Shown here one piece after another: positions 44,537-52,036 of a stretch of DNA of 64,000 nucleotides. A model generated the notes under the pieces. It was given only the letters and a program-made list of their open reading frames with translations. It made no database searches and was not told the origin of the DNA. The stretch is from an uncultured Tenacibaculum sp. (GTDB lineage Bacteria > Bacteroidota > Bacteroidia > Flavobacteriales > Flavobacteriaceae). The translations under genes were made by a program, and so were the position numbers. Location: contig NZ_CANMAX010000003.1 of assembly GCF_947495995.1 (NCBI RefSeq), positions 434,001 through 498,000 on the forward strand, in the 5' to 3' direction. The stretch's first letter is position 1, and the number at the start of each line of letters is the position of its first letter.

Positions 44537-45454
44537 TTACGGATTGAAAGGAGAAAAACTAACAAATTCCCAATTTGCTTTTTGGTACGTTTCAGTTTGA
44601 ATCCATTGTTCAGGAGTAAATAACCAATATCTACCAGTTCCCATTGTTGTTTCTAAATCTTCCGAAGATTCTTGATCTAATACTAAAGTTGTTCTTCCTG
44701 TTAATTGTAAAGCACTTCCGCTCTCAAAATCAATAAACAATAATCCGGCTTTCGGGCATTGTAAAAAATTACCAAGTGTATTGAAAAGATTATTACCGAT
44801 GTAATCTGGAATTTTTAAGGTATCGTTTTCTAATAGTTCGATAAAACCTTCCGGTCCACCTCTATGAGAAGCATCCATATTATCCTTATTATTAACGCTT
44901 CCAAGAAAAAAAGTATCGGCAGTTTTAATCCATTGTCTTTGTTTTTCAGTTAAAGTAGTTCCTTTTATTTGATTGTTTTCTTGAATGCTACTTTCTTCAT
45001 TTACAGTTAAAATTCGTTGCTGAATATATTTCGGACAATTAGGATAAGCCTCACTTATATGAAACTCAATTTTATGATCGATAATTTCTGCTGAAGCATT
45101 CATTCGATATCGTGTTCTAGAAGCAGTATCGATAAATAATAAACCTACATTGTTTTGAGCTATGATATTTGAAAATAAAATGTCGTTCTGATTGCTTTGT
45201 ACTTTTTTTAAATCGATAGTTACATGTTTAGGAGATTCAACTTTAATGAAGTCTTTTTGCCCAATTAACATCGACGTCCAAATATTTTTAGCTTCATCTG
45301 TTGAACTAATAATTACCGTGGTTTGTTGTTCTATAAAAGGAATCAACTGATCAATTATATGATCTTTTAATAAACGTTTTACTAATCCTGGAGGATGATA
45401 TGCTTTATATTTTTTTTGAAGAGCTAATTCGCCTTCGTGAAAAGTATGTGCCAT
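44537..45454 (-). CDS. Pyridoxamine 5'-phosphate oxidase-related flavin-binding protein
   Basis: A 305-residue protein. The N-terminal FHEGELALQKKY and the strands around VGLLFIDTASRTRYRMNASAE (about residues 98-118) and AGLLFIDFESGSALQLTGRTTLV (about 240-262) are the split-barrel FMN-binding core seen twice; SHRGGPEGFIELLENDTLKIPDY is typical of the PNPOx-like group. It probably reduces or oxidises a small molecule with a flavin. A Rrf2-family regulator gene lies just upstream on the same strand, so it is its probable target. Confidence 0.8.
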   Translation of the reverse strand: MAHTFHEGELALQKKYKAYHPPGLVKRLLKDHIIDQLIPFIEQQTTVIISSTDEAKNIWTSMLIGQKDFIKVESPKHVTIDLKKVQSNQNDILFSNIIAQNNVGLLFIDTASRTRYRMNASAEIIDHKIEFHISEAYPNCPKYIQQRILTVNEESSIQENNQIKGTTLTEKQRQWIKTADTFFLGSVNNKDNMDASHRGGPEGFIELLENDTLKIPDYIGNNLFNTLGNFLQCPKAGLLFIDFESGSALQLTGRTTLVLDQESSEDLETTMGTGRYWLFTPEQWIQTETYQKANWEFVSFSPFNP

Positions 45455-45508
45455 AACTGAGTTTAATTTTATGTGTAATTATTTTTATTACAGTTTTAAT
45501 TAAAAAAA

Positions 45509-45919
45509 TTAGAACCTATTTTTAAAAGATTCTAAACTAACGTCGTTGAGTTTTGTATAAATAGCTTCATCAATTTCTTGATATAAACTCTTTAGATTAG
45601 TATTGATTTTTTTGCCAACCTTACAAGTTTTATCAGGAGAGTTTGTTCTTAAAGTAAAAACATGATCTTCTTTTTTTATAGCTTTAAAAATATCTGATAA
45701 TAAAATTTGATCAGCAGACTTTATAAGTTTAACGCCACCATTTTTACCTTCTTTGCTTTGAACTAATCCAGCATTTTTTAAAACACGAAGTTCTTCACGT
45801 ACCAAAACAGGATTGATATTAATACTTTCAGCAAGTATTCTAGAAGATATCCATTTTTCAGAAAACATAGCTAAAACTGTCATAATATGTAGTGAAGTTG
45901 AAAGACTACTTTTAATCAT
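45509..45919 (-). CDS. Rrf2 family transcriptional regulator (no Fe-S ligands)
   Basis: A 136-residue winged-helix protein: the N-terminal helix (SLSTSLHIMTVLAMFSEKW), the recognition region ININPVLVREELRVLKNAGLVQSKEGKNGGVKL, and a C-terminal helix. The Rrf2 fold is clear, but only one Cys (in DKTCKVGKK) stands where IscR-type proteins hold three for an iron-sulfur cluster, so it is of the YwnA-like, cluster-free kind. It probably represses the PNPOx-like gene 54 bases downstream. The interrupted gene at 45924 ends just before it. Confidence 0.85.
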   Translation of the reverse strand: MIKSSLSTSLHIMTVLAMFSEKWISSRILAESININPVLVREELRVLKNAGLVQSKEGKNGGVKLIKSADQILLSDIFKAIKKEDHVFTLRTNSPDKTCKVGKKINTNLKSLYQEIDEAIYTKLNDVSLESFKNRF

Positions 45920-46097
45920 ATTGTTATATTATTAATTCAGAAAGTTCTTCAATACTCATTCCAGATTTTCTATTTCCGTAGAAGCCTTTTTGTAAATCAA
46001 ATTTTTTCTCAACTACGTAATATGCAATATCATGATTTGGAAGATCTGGGTCTAAACTGTAACTTTTAGAAGTATTGTTATTTCGTTTACATATTAA

Positions 46098-46151
46098 CGG
46101 TTTGTGTATGGCGCATATTCTGAAGTGTATGCACTACATACTCTGTTAGAT
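46098..46151 (-). repeat. attC-like recombination site of the cassette
   Basis: On the forward strand the site runs from 46098 to the GTTAGAT at 46145-46151. Internal pairing: GTATG (46106-46110) with CATAC (46137-46141), and GCGCATA (46111-46117) with TATGCAC (46128-46134). Two bases (46135-46136) stand unpaired on one side, and the loop is 10 bases. Unpaired spacers separate this stem from the outer GTTA/TAAC ends. One folded strand allows a wobble where the other has a mismatch. Stem, spacer and extrahelical bases are the features that integron integrases recognise in single-stranded attC. Confidence 0.7.
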
Positions 46152-46898
46152 AGTTATTTTTCTTATTTTCGAAATTTGTTTAGCATATTCATACCCTGTA
46201 GGTTTTTGAATTCCATATTTTTTATAACCTAAACTTTCAGAACCTTTATCACCATAAAAAAAATTAAATATTCTATCGTATTCTTCTGAATTTTTATTCT
46301 CTGAGTAATATTTTTCTATTTTGATAAAATCTGATTCTATATAGTCTTGAAAGTAATTGTTTTCTAATTTTAAAGAAAAAATTTCCTGTTTCAAATGTTC
46401 CCTTAGTGTTTTGGGTTGAGGGTTCTTTAATCTGTAAAAAGTCCTATTTAAATATTCTAAAGTTCTGTTTGTAATTAATTCTGTTGAAAATAATTCGCTA
46501 GTCCAAAAATAGGGAACACAAAAACTTCTATTTATCAATGGGGTTAGTTTAAATTTGCTATCGAAATCTGTCGAAAAGAAATTTGTCCAACCTCCTTTTA
46601 AATCATCGGCAATATTAAGAACAACTGTTATTTCTTTAGAACTAGATTCAACCAACTTGGTATTGAAATTTTTAATAGTTTGTTCCATTATAGCTTCCGC
46701 TCTAAGGTTTTCTAATTCAGATATTTTCTGTAAGATATGATTTTTAGCCATTGGGTTAAATCCTCCAATAGGCAAAGCTAAATCTCCTTTTGTATCTCCT
46801 TGAAGTTTTGAAATATACTCTTTAAACCTTTCAGCTGATATAGGCTTTGAGTATAGTTCTTTCATTTCAGATAATATTGGTTTCAGTTTAAATTTCAT
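46146..46898 (-). CDS. Cassette-borne hypothetical protein, 250 aa
   Basis: I do not recognise this protein. It is soluble, with no signal peptide or membrane helix, mixed helical, and contains VVLNIADDLKGGWTNFF, a short run of aromatic residues around CVPYFWTSE, and a C-terminal lysine-rich part. It fills the cassette, with its TAA inside the attC-like site. Its start codon overlaps the stop of the truncated 21-codon head of the disrupted gene, so it may be translated by coupling from that gene's promoter. Cassette genes are typically of narrow distribution and unknown role. Coding status is supported by length and cassette layout. Confidence 0.75.
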   Translation of the reverse strand: MKFKLKPILSEMKELYSKPISAERFKEYISKLQGDTKGDLALPIGGFNPMAKNHILQKISELENLRAEAIMEQTIKNFNTKLVESSSKEITVVLNIADDLKGGWTNFFSTDFDSKFKLTPLINRSFCVPYFWTSELFSTELITNRTLEYLNRTFYRLKNPQPKTLREHLKQEIFSLKLENNYFQDYIESDFIKIEKYYSENKNSEEYDRIFNFFYGDKGSESLGYKKYGIQKPTGYEYAKQISKIRKITI

Positions 46899-47001
46899 TT
46901 ATTTTCTCTAATTTGACCTAATGTATTTCTATCTTTTCCTTTTGTAATTATAATTTCCATTTTTCAGCAAAATAAATTAATGATTTAAAGATAAATAATT
47001 A

Positions 47002-47697
47002 TTAAACTCTATCAAGCATAGACATAGAATTTAACAGGCAATGTGCGATAATTAAAGGCCATAAGTTTCGTCCGAATTTCACGTAAGCAATTCCCATGAT
47101 AAGTCCAATTAAACCTACACGAATAGATCTGTCGGATAAATCATATGTATGTCTAAATCCGAAAATCAAAGCTTGTAAGATTACAGCAAGAAATGTTGCA
47201 ATATTAGTTTTTGAAAATACCTTTTCAAACCAATGGATTAAAAAGCCACGATCTAATAATTCTTCTAAAGTAGATTCTAATAAAACGCCTGGCATAATTG
47301 TAAAAAAAAGTATCCAGTTACCTTTTAATTCTCCAAACTTACTCGCAGAACTTTCTCCATAGTTTTTTTCAGGAATAGAAAAAGGTAAAGCATCTTTAAA
47401 CAGTTCAAAAGCTATTATAGATCCTACAACTGTAACTAAAATTCCAGCAGTAATGAATATAGTTTTTTTTAAGCTTTCAGGTTTTTTTAGTCCCAAATCA
47501 TACCAAGAAACATTACGGACTTTCATACGCCACATGGCAATTACTAATGTAGAAAGCGACCAAAATAATCCGTTGACTATGAATCCTAGTTTTTCGATAT
47601 AAATTTCTCGAATTAAAAACATTACAGAGAAATAAATAAGTAAATCGAAAAGGAAATTTTTATAGTTAGGAGATGTTTGTGTTAGTTGATTTTTCAT
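47002..47697 (-). CDS. CPBP family intramembrane protease (CAAX protease-like)
   Basis: A 231-residue membrane protein with about six helices and the three CPBP motifs: EELLDRGF (Glu-Glu-x3-Arg, in TLEELLDRGFLIHWF), FGFRHTYD (His), and IIAHCLLNS (His and Asn). It is an inner membrane glutamic-type protease; the substrate is unknown, and in many bacteria such proteins accompany bacteriocin immunity. The start is placed at the ATG at 47697; an upstream GTG would add six residues. It stands alone on the reverse strand. Confidence 0.85.
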   Translation of the reverse strand: MKNQLTQTSPNYKNFLFDLLIYFSVMFLIREIYIEKLGFIVNGLFWSLSTLVIAMWRMKVRNVSWYDLGLKKPESLKKTIFITAGILVTVVGSIIAFELFKDALPFSIPEKNYGESSASKFGELKGNWILFFTIMPGVLLESTLEELLDRGFLIHWFEKVFSKTNIATFLAVILQALIFGFRHTYDLSDRSIRVGLIGLIMGIAYVKFGRNLWPLIIAHCLLNSMSMLDRV

Positions 47698-47775
47698 ACC
47701 GGAAGCTTTTACCACAATGAGACAGCTTTTTTGAAAAACTGTTACACTTTTTGAATAAAATATAAGTATCTCTTT

Positions 47776-48294
47776 TTAAGAAAGTTGTTTCTGAAAAAGC
47801 GTGTTGGTAGAAAGTTTACCTTCTTTAACTCCAACTTTTTGAAAACCTATTCGTTCGTAATAATTACATAATCCTATGTTTTTAGAAACCGCATCTAAAC
47901 GAAGAAATTCGCAGTTTTCTTGCTTCGCAATCTCAGTAATTTTTTCAATAACTAAACTACCCAATCCTTTTCCGTTGTATTGGTCTTTAATCACTAACGA
48001 ATGTATATATTTTGCTTTGTCGTTTGTAATTCCCCAATAAGGTTCATCAATATTCATTATTCTCACCATTCCTATTTGTTCAGTATCGTTTAAAATAATG
48101 AAGAAGAATTCATGATTTTGAATTCCTGTTGTAACCCATTCGATTTTTTCTTGTGGAGGATTTTTCCAGTATTGCCAATGATCTACATTCTTTTTATTGA
48201 TTTTTTCTGCTGCGGTTTTAAAAAACTCCAGCACTAAAGAAAGTTCTGATATTTTAATTTCTTGGAATTTGAGATCACTCAATTGTATAGTCAC
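47776..48294 (-). CDS. GNAT family acetyltransferase
   Basis: A 172-residue GNAT enzyme: FKTAAEKINKKNVDHWQYWK at the N-terminal side, the core AKYIHSLVIKDQYNGKGLGSLVIEK with the acetyl-CoA loop QYNGKGLG, and a C-terminal segment LDAVSKNIGLCNYYERIGFQKVG. Probably cytoplasmic and acting on a small amine or peptide. The gene is the only one in its run with this family; the acceptor is unknown. Confidence 0.85.
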   Translation of the reverse strand: MTIQLSDLKFQEIKISELSLVLEFFKTAAEKINKKNVDHWQYWKNPPQEKIEWVTTGIQNHEFFFIILNDTEQIGMVRIMNIDEPYWGITNDKAKYIHSLVIKDQYNGKGLGSLVIEKITEIAKQENCEFLRLDAVSKNIGLCNYYERIGFQKVGVKEGKLSTNTLFQKQLS

Positions 48295-48327
48295 CTTAAT
48301 TTTAGCTTTTAAGATTTAGAGAAATAA

Positions 48328-49443
48328 TTATTGATTTATTTTATAAAGTATATTTCCTTTTTTACTAGTTACATGCTTTACATGTCCACTAATTTTTAAT
48401 TCTTCCAATACTGTTTTAATTTCTTTAGAAGTGAAAATCTCTAACTTTTCAAAGTCATTTTGAAGCGATCCCCATTTTTGAATTCTCAAAGGAGAAAATG
48501 CCCATTTAGAGTATTTTGTTAAGAATACTTTTAATAGTTCAGCAAGAGATTCTTCTTTGGTTTGTGTTTTATTCCAGTATTCAGTTTCTAAATAATCAGA
48601 TTTGAAGTTTAGGAATGATTGTGATTGAAAATCGTATTGAATGATTGGAGTATCATTAACATTCTCTGGAAGATTCTTGTTTTTAGGAACAATAATTAAC
48701 GGTTGTATTTCAACAGAAATATTACGTTCATCTAAATAATTACGATATAAGTCAACGTAAGAATTTAGTTCTGTGTTTGCTGCTTCTATATACAGCATTT
48801 TATCGGTTTTCTTTACCTCAATTACGTAGTGCGTATCTTTTGTTTCAATAATTACATCAACGATATAACGAACTCTATTTGAAGTTAAATGAACTTTTCT
48901 TTTTAGTCTGTTGAATTTAAAAGGAATTGTTTTTTTGTTTAGCTTTTGTAGTACTGTTCTCTCAAAATTTAAAGCTTGATGAACTAAAACAGCTGGATCA
49001 TCGTGTTTAGGAATTGAAAGTACATCAGCTATTCCTTTAGGTATAATTTCAGGTTCATCTATAGATTCTACTTCATCAACATCATCTATTTGTTCATTCG
49101 ATAAATCATCTTCAATTTGCTTTTTCGTTTTATCTTCAATTTCGTTGTTTTTAGCTTTACCTTGAAGATAAGTCCAATACTCTTTACGATTCCAGATTAA
49201 CGCAGCTATTTTTTCTAAGAATTCTAATTCTGTTACTAATGTTGCGATTATGAAAATAGCAATTGTATAGACTATAACACTATCGGCATATAAACTAATT
49301 GACATTACAAATAACGAACCAACTAGTTGAATTTTTGTTGTTGGTTTACTGCCAAAAGCGAGAAATATGAGCATCACCAATCCAGAAAAAGCAAATAAAT
49401 CTGCTATTTTGAAGGTTTCAAAAAACTCTTGTAGAAATTGCAT
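48328..49443 (-). CDS. Membrane-anchored protein with PD-(D/E)XK-like nuclease domain
   Basis: A 371-residue protein with two or three N-terminal membrane helices (about residues 15-70), a charged acidic linker (about 100-135), and a domain with YIVDVIIETKD followed by YVIEVKK. D196, E209 and K211 form the D..ExK pattern of PD-(D/E)XK nucleases, with E161 upstream as a possible helix residue. The C-terminus looks like a small winged-helix (TSKEIKTVLEELKISGHVKHV). The layout suggests a restriction-like or DNA-repair-like domain held at the inner membrane. No methyltransferase or other defence gene is adjacent, so the role is open. Confidence 0.6.
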   Translation of the reverse strand: MQFLQEFFETFKIADLFAFSGLVMLIFLAFGSKPTTKIQLVGSLFVMSISLYADSVIVYTIAIFIIATLVTELEFLEKIAALIWNRKEYWTYLQGKAKNNEIEDKTKKQIEDDLSNEQIDDVDEVESIDEPEIIPKGIADVLSIPKHDDPAVLVHQALNFERTVLQKLNKKTIPFKFNRLKRKVHLTSNRVRYIVDVIIETKDTHYVIEVKKTDKMLYIEAANTELNSYVDLYRNYLDERNISVEIQPLIIVPKNKNLPENVNDTPIIQYDFQSQSFLNFKSDYLETEYWNKTQTKEESLAELLKVFLTKYSKWAFSPLRIQKWGSLQNDFEKLEIFTSKEIKTVLEELKISGHVKHVTSKKGNILYKINQ

Positions 49444-49539
49444 AACGCTTTTTAGTTATTTGGTAATGGCTTTAAATTTAGTCAAAAAGCTTGACAATTG
49501 AAGAAACAACACGAAAAATAGTGTTTGAGTTTAGAAAGT

Positions 49540-50274
49540 TTACTTTTCATTTTCTTTTAACCAAGCTAAACTCTGATCAAAATATTTACGGATTGTTTTT
49601 TTTAGATGAGAACTATAATCTGTATTTTCATTACGCTCTTTAGACAGCCAAGCCATTACATATGCAATAATTTGTTCAGGGAGATATCCTTGGACGCTCG
49701 ATTCCCAACCAAATTCTTTTGAATTGAATTGAAAACGAGAATTCCCTAAGAAAATTCCAAAACCATATACTATTGCAGTAAGGTCTGTTAAATATTCATC
49801 ATTTTCTTCAATTCGATTTTCACCTAATAAAATTTGATGAGCTAGTTCGTGAGATATCGTTGCAATTAGGGAAACAGGATTTTTTAATTGTTTAGTTTCA
49901 ATTGAAATTATAGTTTCTGTTTCAGTTTGCTGATAAGTTCCACTAGCACTTTCCCAGCTACCATCAATATCTGCAGGTGTTGTTAAAATTGTTCCATCAG
50001 CCATTTCGATAGGAGAATCAGAAAAATATTCTAAAGTAATATCAATGTCTTTAATATTCATTAATTCCATTGTACGCTCAAGAATAAATTCTGCATCTTC
50101 TTTAGTGCCATTAAAATTCCTTTCAAAAAAATCTTCTGTAGGCGTAACAGTTCTAATTAAATTGAAATGTTCTTTACCGAATTCTTCTCGTAACCAGTTC
50201 AATTCTTTGTCAATCCAAACTTTATCGGCTTCAGTAATAGGTAATTTATTTTTTCTTTTCCAAAACATTATCAA
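49540..50274 (-). CDS. Hypothetical protein with an HExxH zinc-protease motif
   Basis: A 244-residue protein with SHELAHQILLGENRIEENDE (H142, E143, H146) and a downstream TDLTA (D164), which could supply the third metal ligand of a zincin-type metalloprotease. The rest is not recognised. No signal peptide, so cytoplasmic. Two methionines at its start (MIM) leave the exact start within two codons. It lies among small accessory genes; the substrate is unknown. Confidence 0.65.
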   Translation of the reverse strand: MIMFWKRKNKLPITEADKVWIDKELNWLREEFGKEHFNLIRTVTPTEDFFERNFNGTKEDAEFILERTMELMNIKDIDITLEYFSDSPIEMADGTILTTPADIDGSWESASGTYQQTETETIISIETKQLKNPVSLIATISHELAHQILLGENRIEENDEYLTDLTAIVYGFGIFLGNSRFQFNSKEFGWESSVQGYLPEQIIAYVMAWLSKERNENTDYSSHLKKTIRKYFDQSLAWLKENEK

Positions 50275-50297
50275 TAGTTTTATATAACATGTATTCC

Positions 50298-50678
50298 TTA
50301 AAAACTGAAATTTTCAATTGGAGAAGAAACATCAATTAAAGTTCCGTCAGGATCTTTTAATAATACTCTTCGTTGGCCGTAGAATGTATCAGCAGGCTCT
50401 TGTACAATTTCAAAACTTTCAGCGACTGCAATATTAAATATTTCATCTGCATTATCAACTACAAAAGTAATGTAGAATCCTTGAGGCTTGTTTTGAAATT
50501 CTTCTGGAACAATTTCATTAGTTCGATCAATTATACCTAATTCCAAGTTTTTATTATCAGTAACCAAATGAATAAACCAATCACTTTCAAAAGCTATGTT
50601 TAGCTTAAAAATTTTTGAGTAAAAATCACGGCTTTTAATTAAGTTATCTGAGCATGTGTTTGTCATTAATCGATTCAT
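50298..50678 (-). CDS. VOC (glyoxalase-like) family protein
   Basis: A 126-residue protein of the vicinal oxygen chelate fold: SRDFYSKIFKLNIAFESDWFIHL at the N-terminal side and VVDNADEIFNIAVAE with LKDPDGTLIDVSSP at the C-terminal side. The metal ligands are not as clear as in the copy at 4019-4405; the expected first His is replaced by Cys or Ser (NTCSDNLIKS). It may be a binding protein rather than an enzyme. It lies before a RidA gene on the same strand. Confidence 0.75.
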   Translation of the reverse strand: MNRLMTNTCSDNLIKSRDFYSKIFKLNIAFESDWFIHLVTDNKNLELGIIDRTNEIVPEEFQNKPQGFYITFVVDNADEIFNIAVAESFEIVQEPADTFYGQRRVLLKDPDGTLIDVSSPIENFSF

Positions 50679-50709
50679 AGTCTTTACTTTTTTAAATTTT
50701 AAACTTTAA

Positions 50710-51165
50710 TCATTGTATTGTAAATGTAGCTGTAAGTCCGACACTAAAATTTCTAGGAAGTTTGTGAACGCCAAAGATTGCTCTTGAATGTTGACCTTTT
50801 TGTTCGAGTATTTTTAAAAAAAGATCTGATGCACCATTTACAACTTTTGGAGATTCATCCCAATCTTCACCTGATTGAAAATAAGCATCAATATGATTTA
50901 AACCGACAATATTATCAATTCCAACATTTTTATCGATTTGAGCTAATACATTCAAAGCAGCTATTTCCATAGCTTTGTAACCGTCTTCAGTTGAAATTTC
51001 ATTACCTAATCGACCTTGATATTTATATGCTTCATTCCAAATAGGAAATTGAATTGCAACGTATGCAATTTTTTCTCTAATGTTTACTGATACATAACTT
51101 CCGCCAGGAGTAGAAGCTTCAGGTAATTCGTAATTGAATTTGTTTAATCGTTCTTTAAGTGTCAT
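50710..51165 (-). CDS. RidA family protein
   Basis: A 151-residue protein of the YjgF/RidA family, with a longer N-terminus than the E. coli protein. It shows the typical PGGSYVSV, a GRLG segment, AALNVLAQIDKNVG, and SRAIFGVHKLPRNFSVGLTATF, which ends in the family's usual C-terminal strand (arginine in the SRAIFGV region is the substrate-binding residue in RidA). RidA members remove reactive enamine or imine intermediates. It is followed by a CHMI-like tautomerase gene, but the two need not act together. Confidence 0.82.
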   Translation of the reverse strand: MTLKERLNKFNYELPEASTPGGSYVSVNIREKIAYVAIQFPIWNEAYKYQGRLGNEISTEDGYKAMEIAALNVLAQIDKNVGIDNIVGLNHIDAYFQSGEDWDESPKVVNGASDLFLKILEQKGQHSRAIFGVHKLPRNFSVGLTATFTIQ

Positions 51166-51185
51166 TTTACTTCTATGTTTTCTTT

Positions 51186-51521
51186 TTAAATTATTTCTTT
51201 TTTTGAATAACTATAAGTGTGTAAGTCCATAATTTCAACCGATATGTTTTCTATGTCATACAATTTCATAACACTACTTAAAATACGCTGACTTAATTCC
51301 TTTTTTTGAACGCCACTTCTTCCTTCCAGCATTTTTACTGTAACATGAATAAATGATTCTTCTGTTCCGCCAACTAAATAATCGTCAATAGGAATCGCTC
51401 TAGTTTTAATTGTTCGTTTATCAAAAAGTCCTGAGTTTTCTATATCAACAGTAACTGTTTTTACAGTTTCTTTTATATGTGTATTTAAGTCGTTAGAAAA
51501 CTCAATAATGCAATGCGGCAT
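51186..51521 (-). CDS. 5-carboxymethyl-2-hydroxymuconate isomerase (CHMI/HpaF family)
   Basis: A 111-residue tautomerase-superfamily protein. It starts MPHCIIEFS, so Pro-1 is exposed once Met is removed and serves as the catalytic base; TRAIPIDDYLVGG and FIHVTVKMLEGRS match the HpaF type. In the homoprotocatechuate pathway it isomerises 5-carboxymethyl-2-hydroxymuconate, but no other pathway gene is nearby, so the substrate here is uncertain. It lies between RidA and an NTF2-like exported protein. Confidence 0.85.
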   Translation of the reverse strand: MPHCIIEFSNDLNTHIKETVKTVTVDIENSGLFDKRTIKTRAIPIDDYLVGGTEESFIHVTVKMLEGRSGVQKKELSQRILSSVMKLYDIENISVEIMDLHTYSYSKKEII

Positions 51522-51545
51522 AGTTTTATATTTTACGTAATAATA

Positions 51546-51998
51546 TTAATGAGATTTAGAGTCATTGAATTGCCATAGCACATTAACCAATTGCCATTTT
51601 CCGTTCAGTTTTACAATGTGCATATAATCTACCCAATCATCAGCAATTAGTTTAACAGAAGCTATTTTGTTAAAAATATCTAGAATAATAATTTCCTTTT
51701 TCGGTTTCTTAGGAAATTTATCTTGATTCTTATTATAACTTTCAGCTAATAAAATCATAGCATCGGTAAATGTTTCTCTTAAATATTCTTTATTCGTTTG
51801 CTTATTTTTCCAGAACGTTCTTTTCACCATTCTAGGATGAGCAGCTCTTTCAAATTGTTTAGGTTTTACGTTATGTTGCGATTCGATATAATCTAAAGCT
51901 ACTTGTTTAATAGCTAAAGAATCTTTTTTTGTTTGTCCGAAACAATGCACACTGAAGATTAAAAAGTTAGTTAATAATAGAAAAGATATTTTATTCAT
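51546..51998 (-). CDS. Exported NTF2-like (lumazine-binding type) protein
   Basis: A 150-residue protein with a signal peptide (MNKISFLLLTNFLIFSVHCFGQ) and an NTF2-like domain of the putative lumazine-binding group: AIKQVALDYIESQHNVKPKQF at the start, KEIIILDIFNKIASVKLIADDWVDYMHI in the middle, and KLNGKWQLVNVLWQF at the end. It should sit in the periplasm. The ligand is unknown. It lies next to the PAP2 gene in a reverse-strand run. Confidence 0.75.
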   Translation of the reverse strand: MNKISFLLLTNFLIFSVHCFGQTKKDSLAIKQVALDYIESQHNVKPKQFERAAHPRMVKRTFWKNKQTNKEYLRETFTDAMILLAESYNKNQDKFPKKPKKEIIILDIFNKIASVKLIADDWVDYMHIVKLNGKWQLVNVLWQFNDSKSH

Positions 51999-52036
51999 AG
52001 TTTTTGATTTAAGTAATTTATATGTAGTAGTTAATG

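Larger units (their letters stand above)
46098..46921 (-). mobile_element. Integron-type gene cassette inserted in a small gene
   Basis: The 824-base insert has the layout of an integron cassette on the reverse strand. The first bases are TTAGGT, fitting the cassette start TTRRRY. An ATG lies 23 bases in, one 250-codon ORF fills nearly all the length, and the stop codon lies inside the attC-like repeat, whose last base is G. Rejoining the ends gives ATCTAAC at one side and GTTAGGT at the other, the RYYYAAC / GTTRRRY pair of attC. No flanking duplication beyond the shared TTA and no transposase. No integrase gene or other attC copy was noticed in the window. Integration by an integron integrase at a secondary site is the best explanation; a copy from an array elsewhere in the genome is expected. 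Confidence 0.75.
45924..46960 (-). pseudogene. Small protein gene split by an inserted 824-base cassette
   Basis: On the reverse strand an ATG at 46960 opens 14 codons (MEIIITKGKDRNTL). The frame then runs into foreign sequence at the TTA at 46921-46919. At the other end, from the TTA at 46097-46095, the same frame continues ICKRNNNTSKS and stops at 45924-45926. Joining the two halves at one TTA gives an uninterrupted 70-codon gene with no base lost or gained. The restored protein is charged, contains NHDIAYYVVEKK and GFYGNRKSG, and has no signal peptide; I cannot name its family. In its present state the head makes a 21-residue peptide whose TGA overlaps the ATG of the cassette gene. Confidence 0.85.

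Noticed and set aside
46895..46960. 21-codon ORF as an attenuator-type leader peptide
   Set aside because: The exact restoration of a 70-codon frame shows it to be the head of the interrupted gene, so an independent leader is not needed.
47776..51998. A defence island centred on the PD-(D/E)XK-like protein
   Set aside because: The neighbours are GNAT, VOC, RidA, tautomerase and NTF2-like genes with no known defence function; no helicase, methyltransferase, reverse transcriptase or toxin-antitoxin pair was seen.
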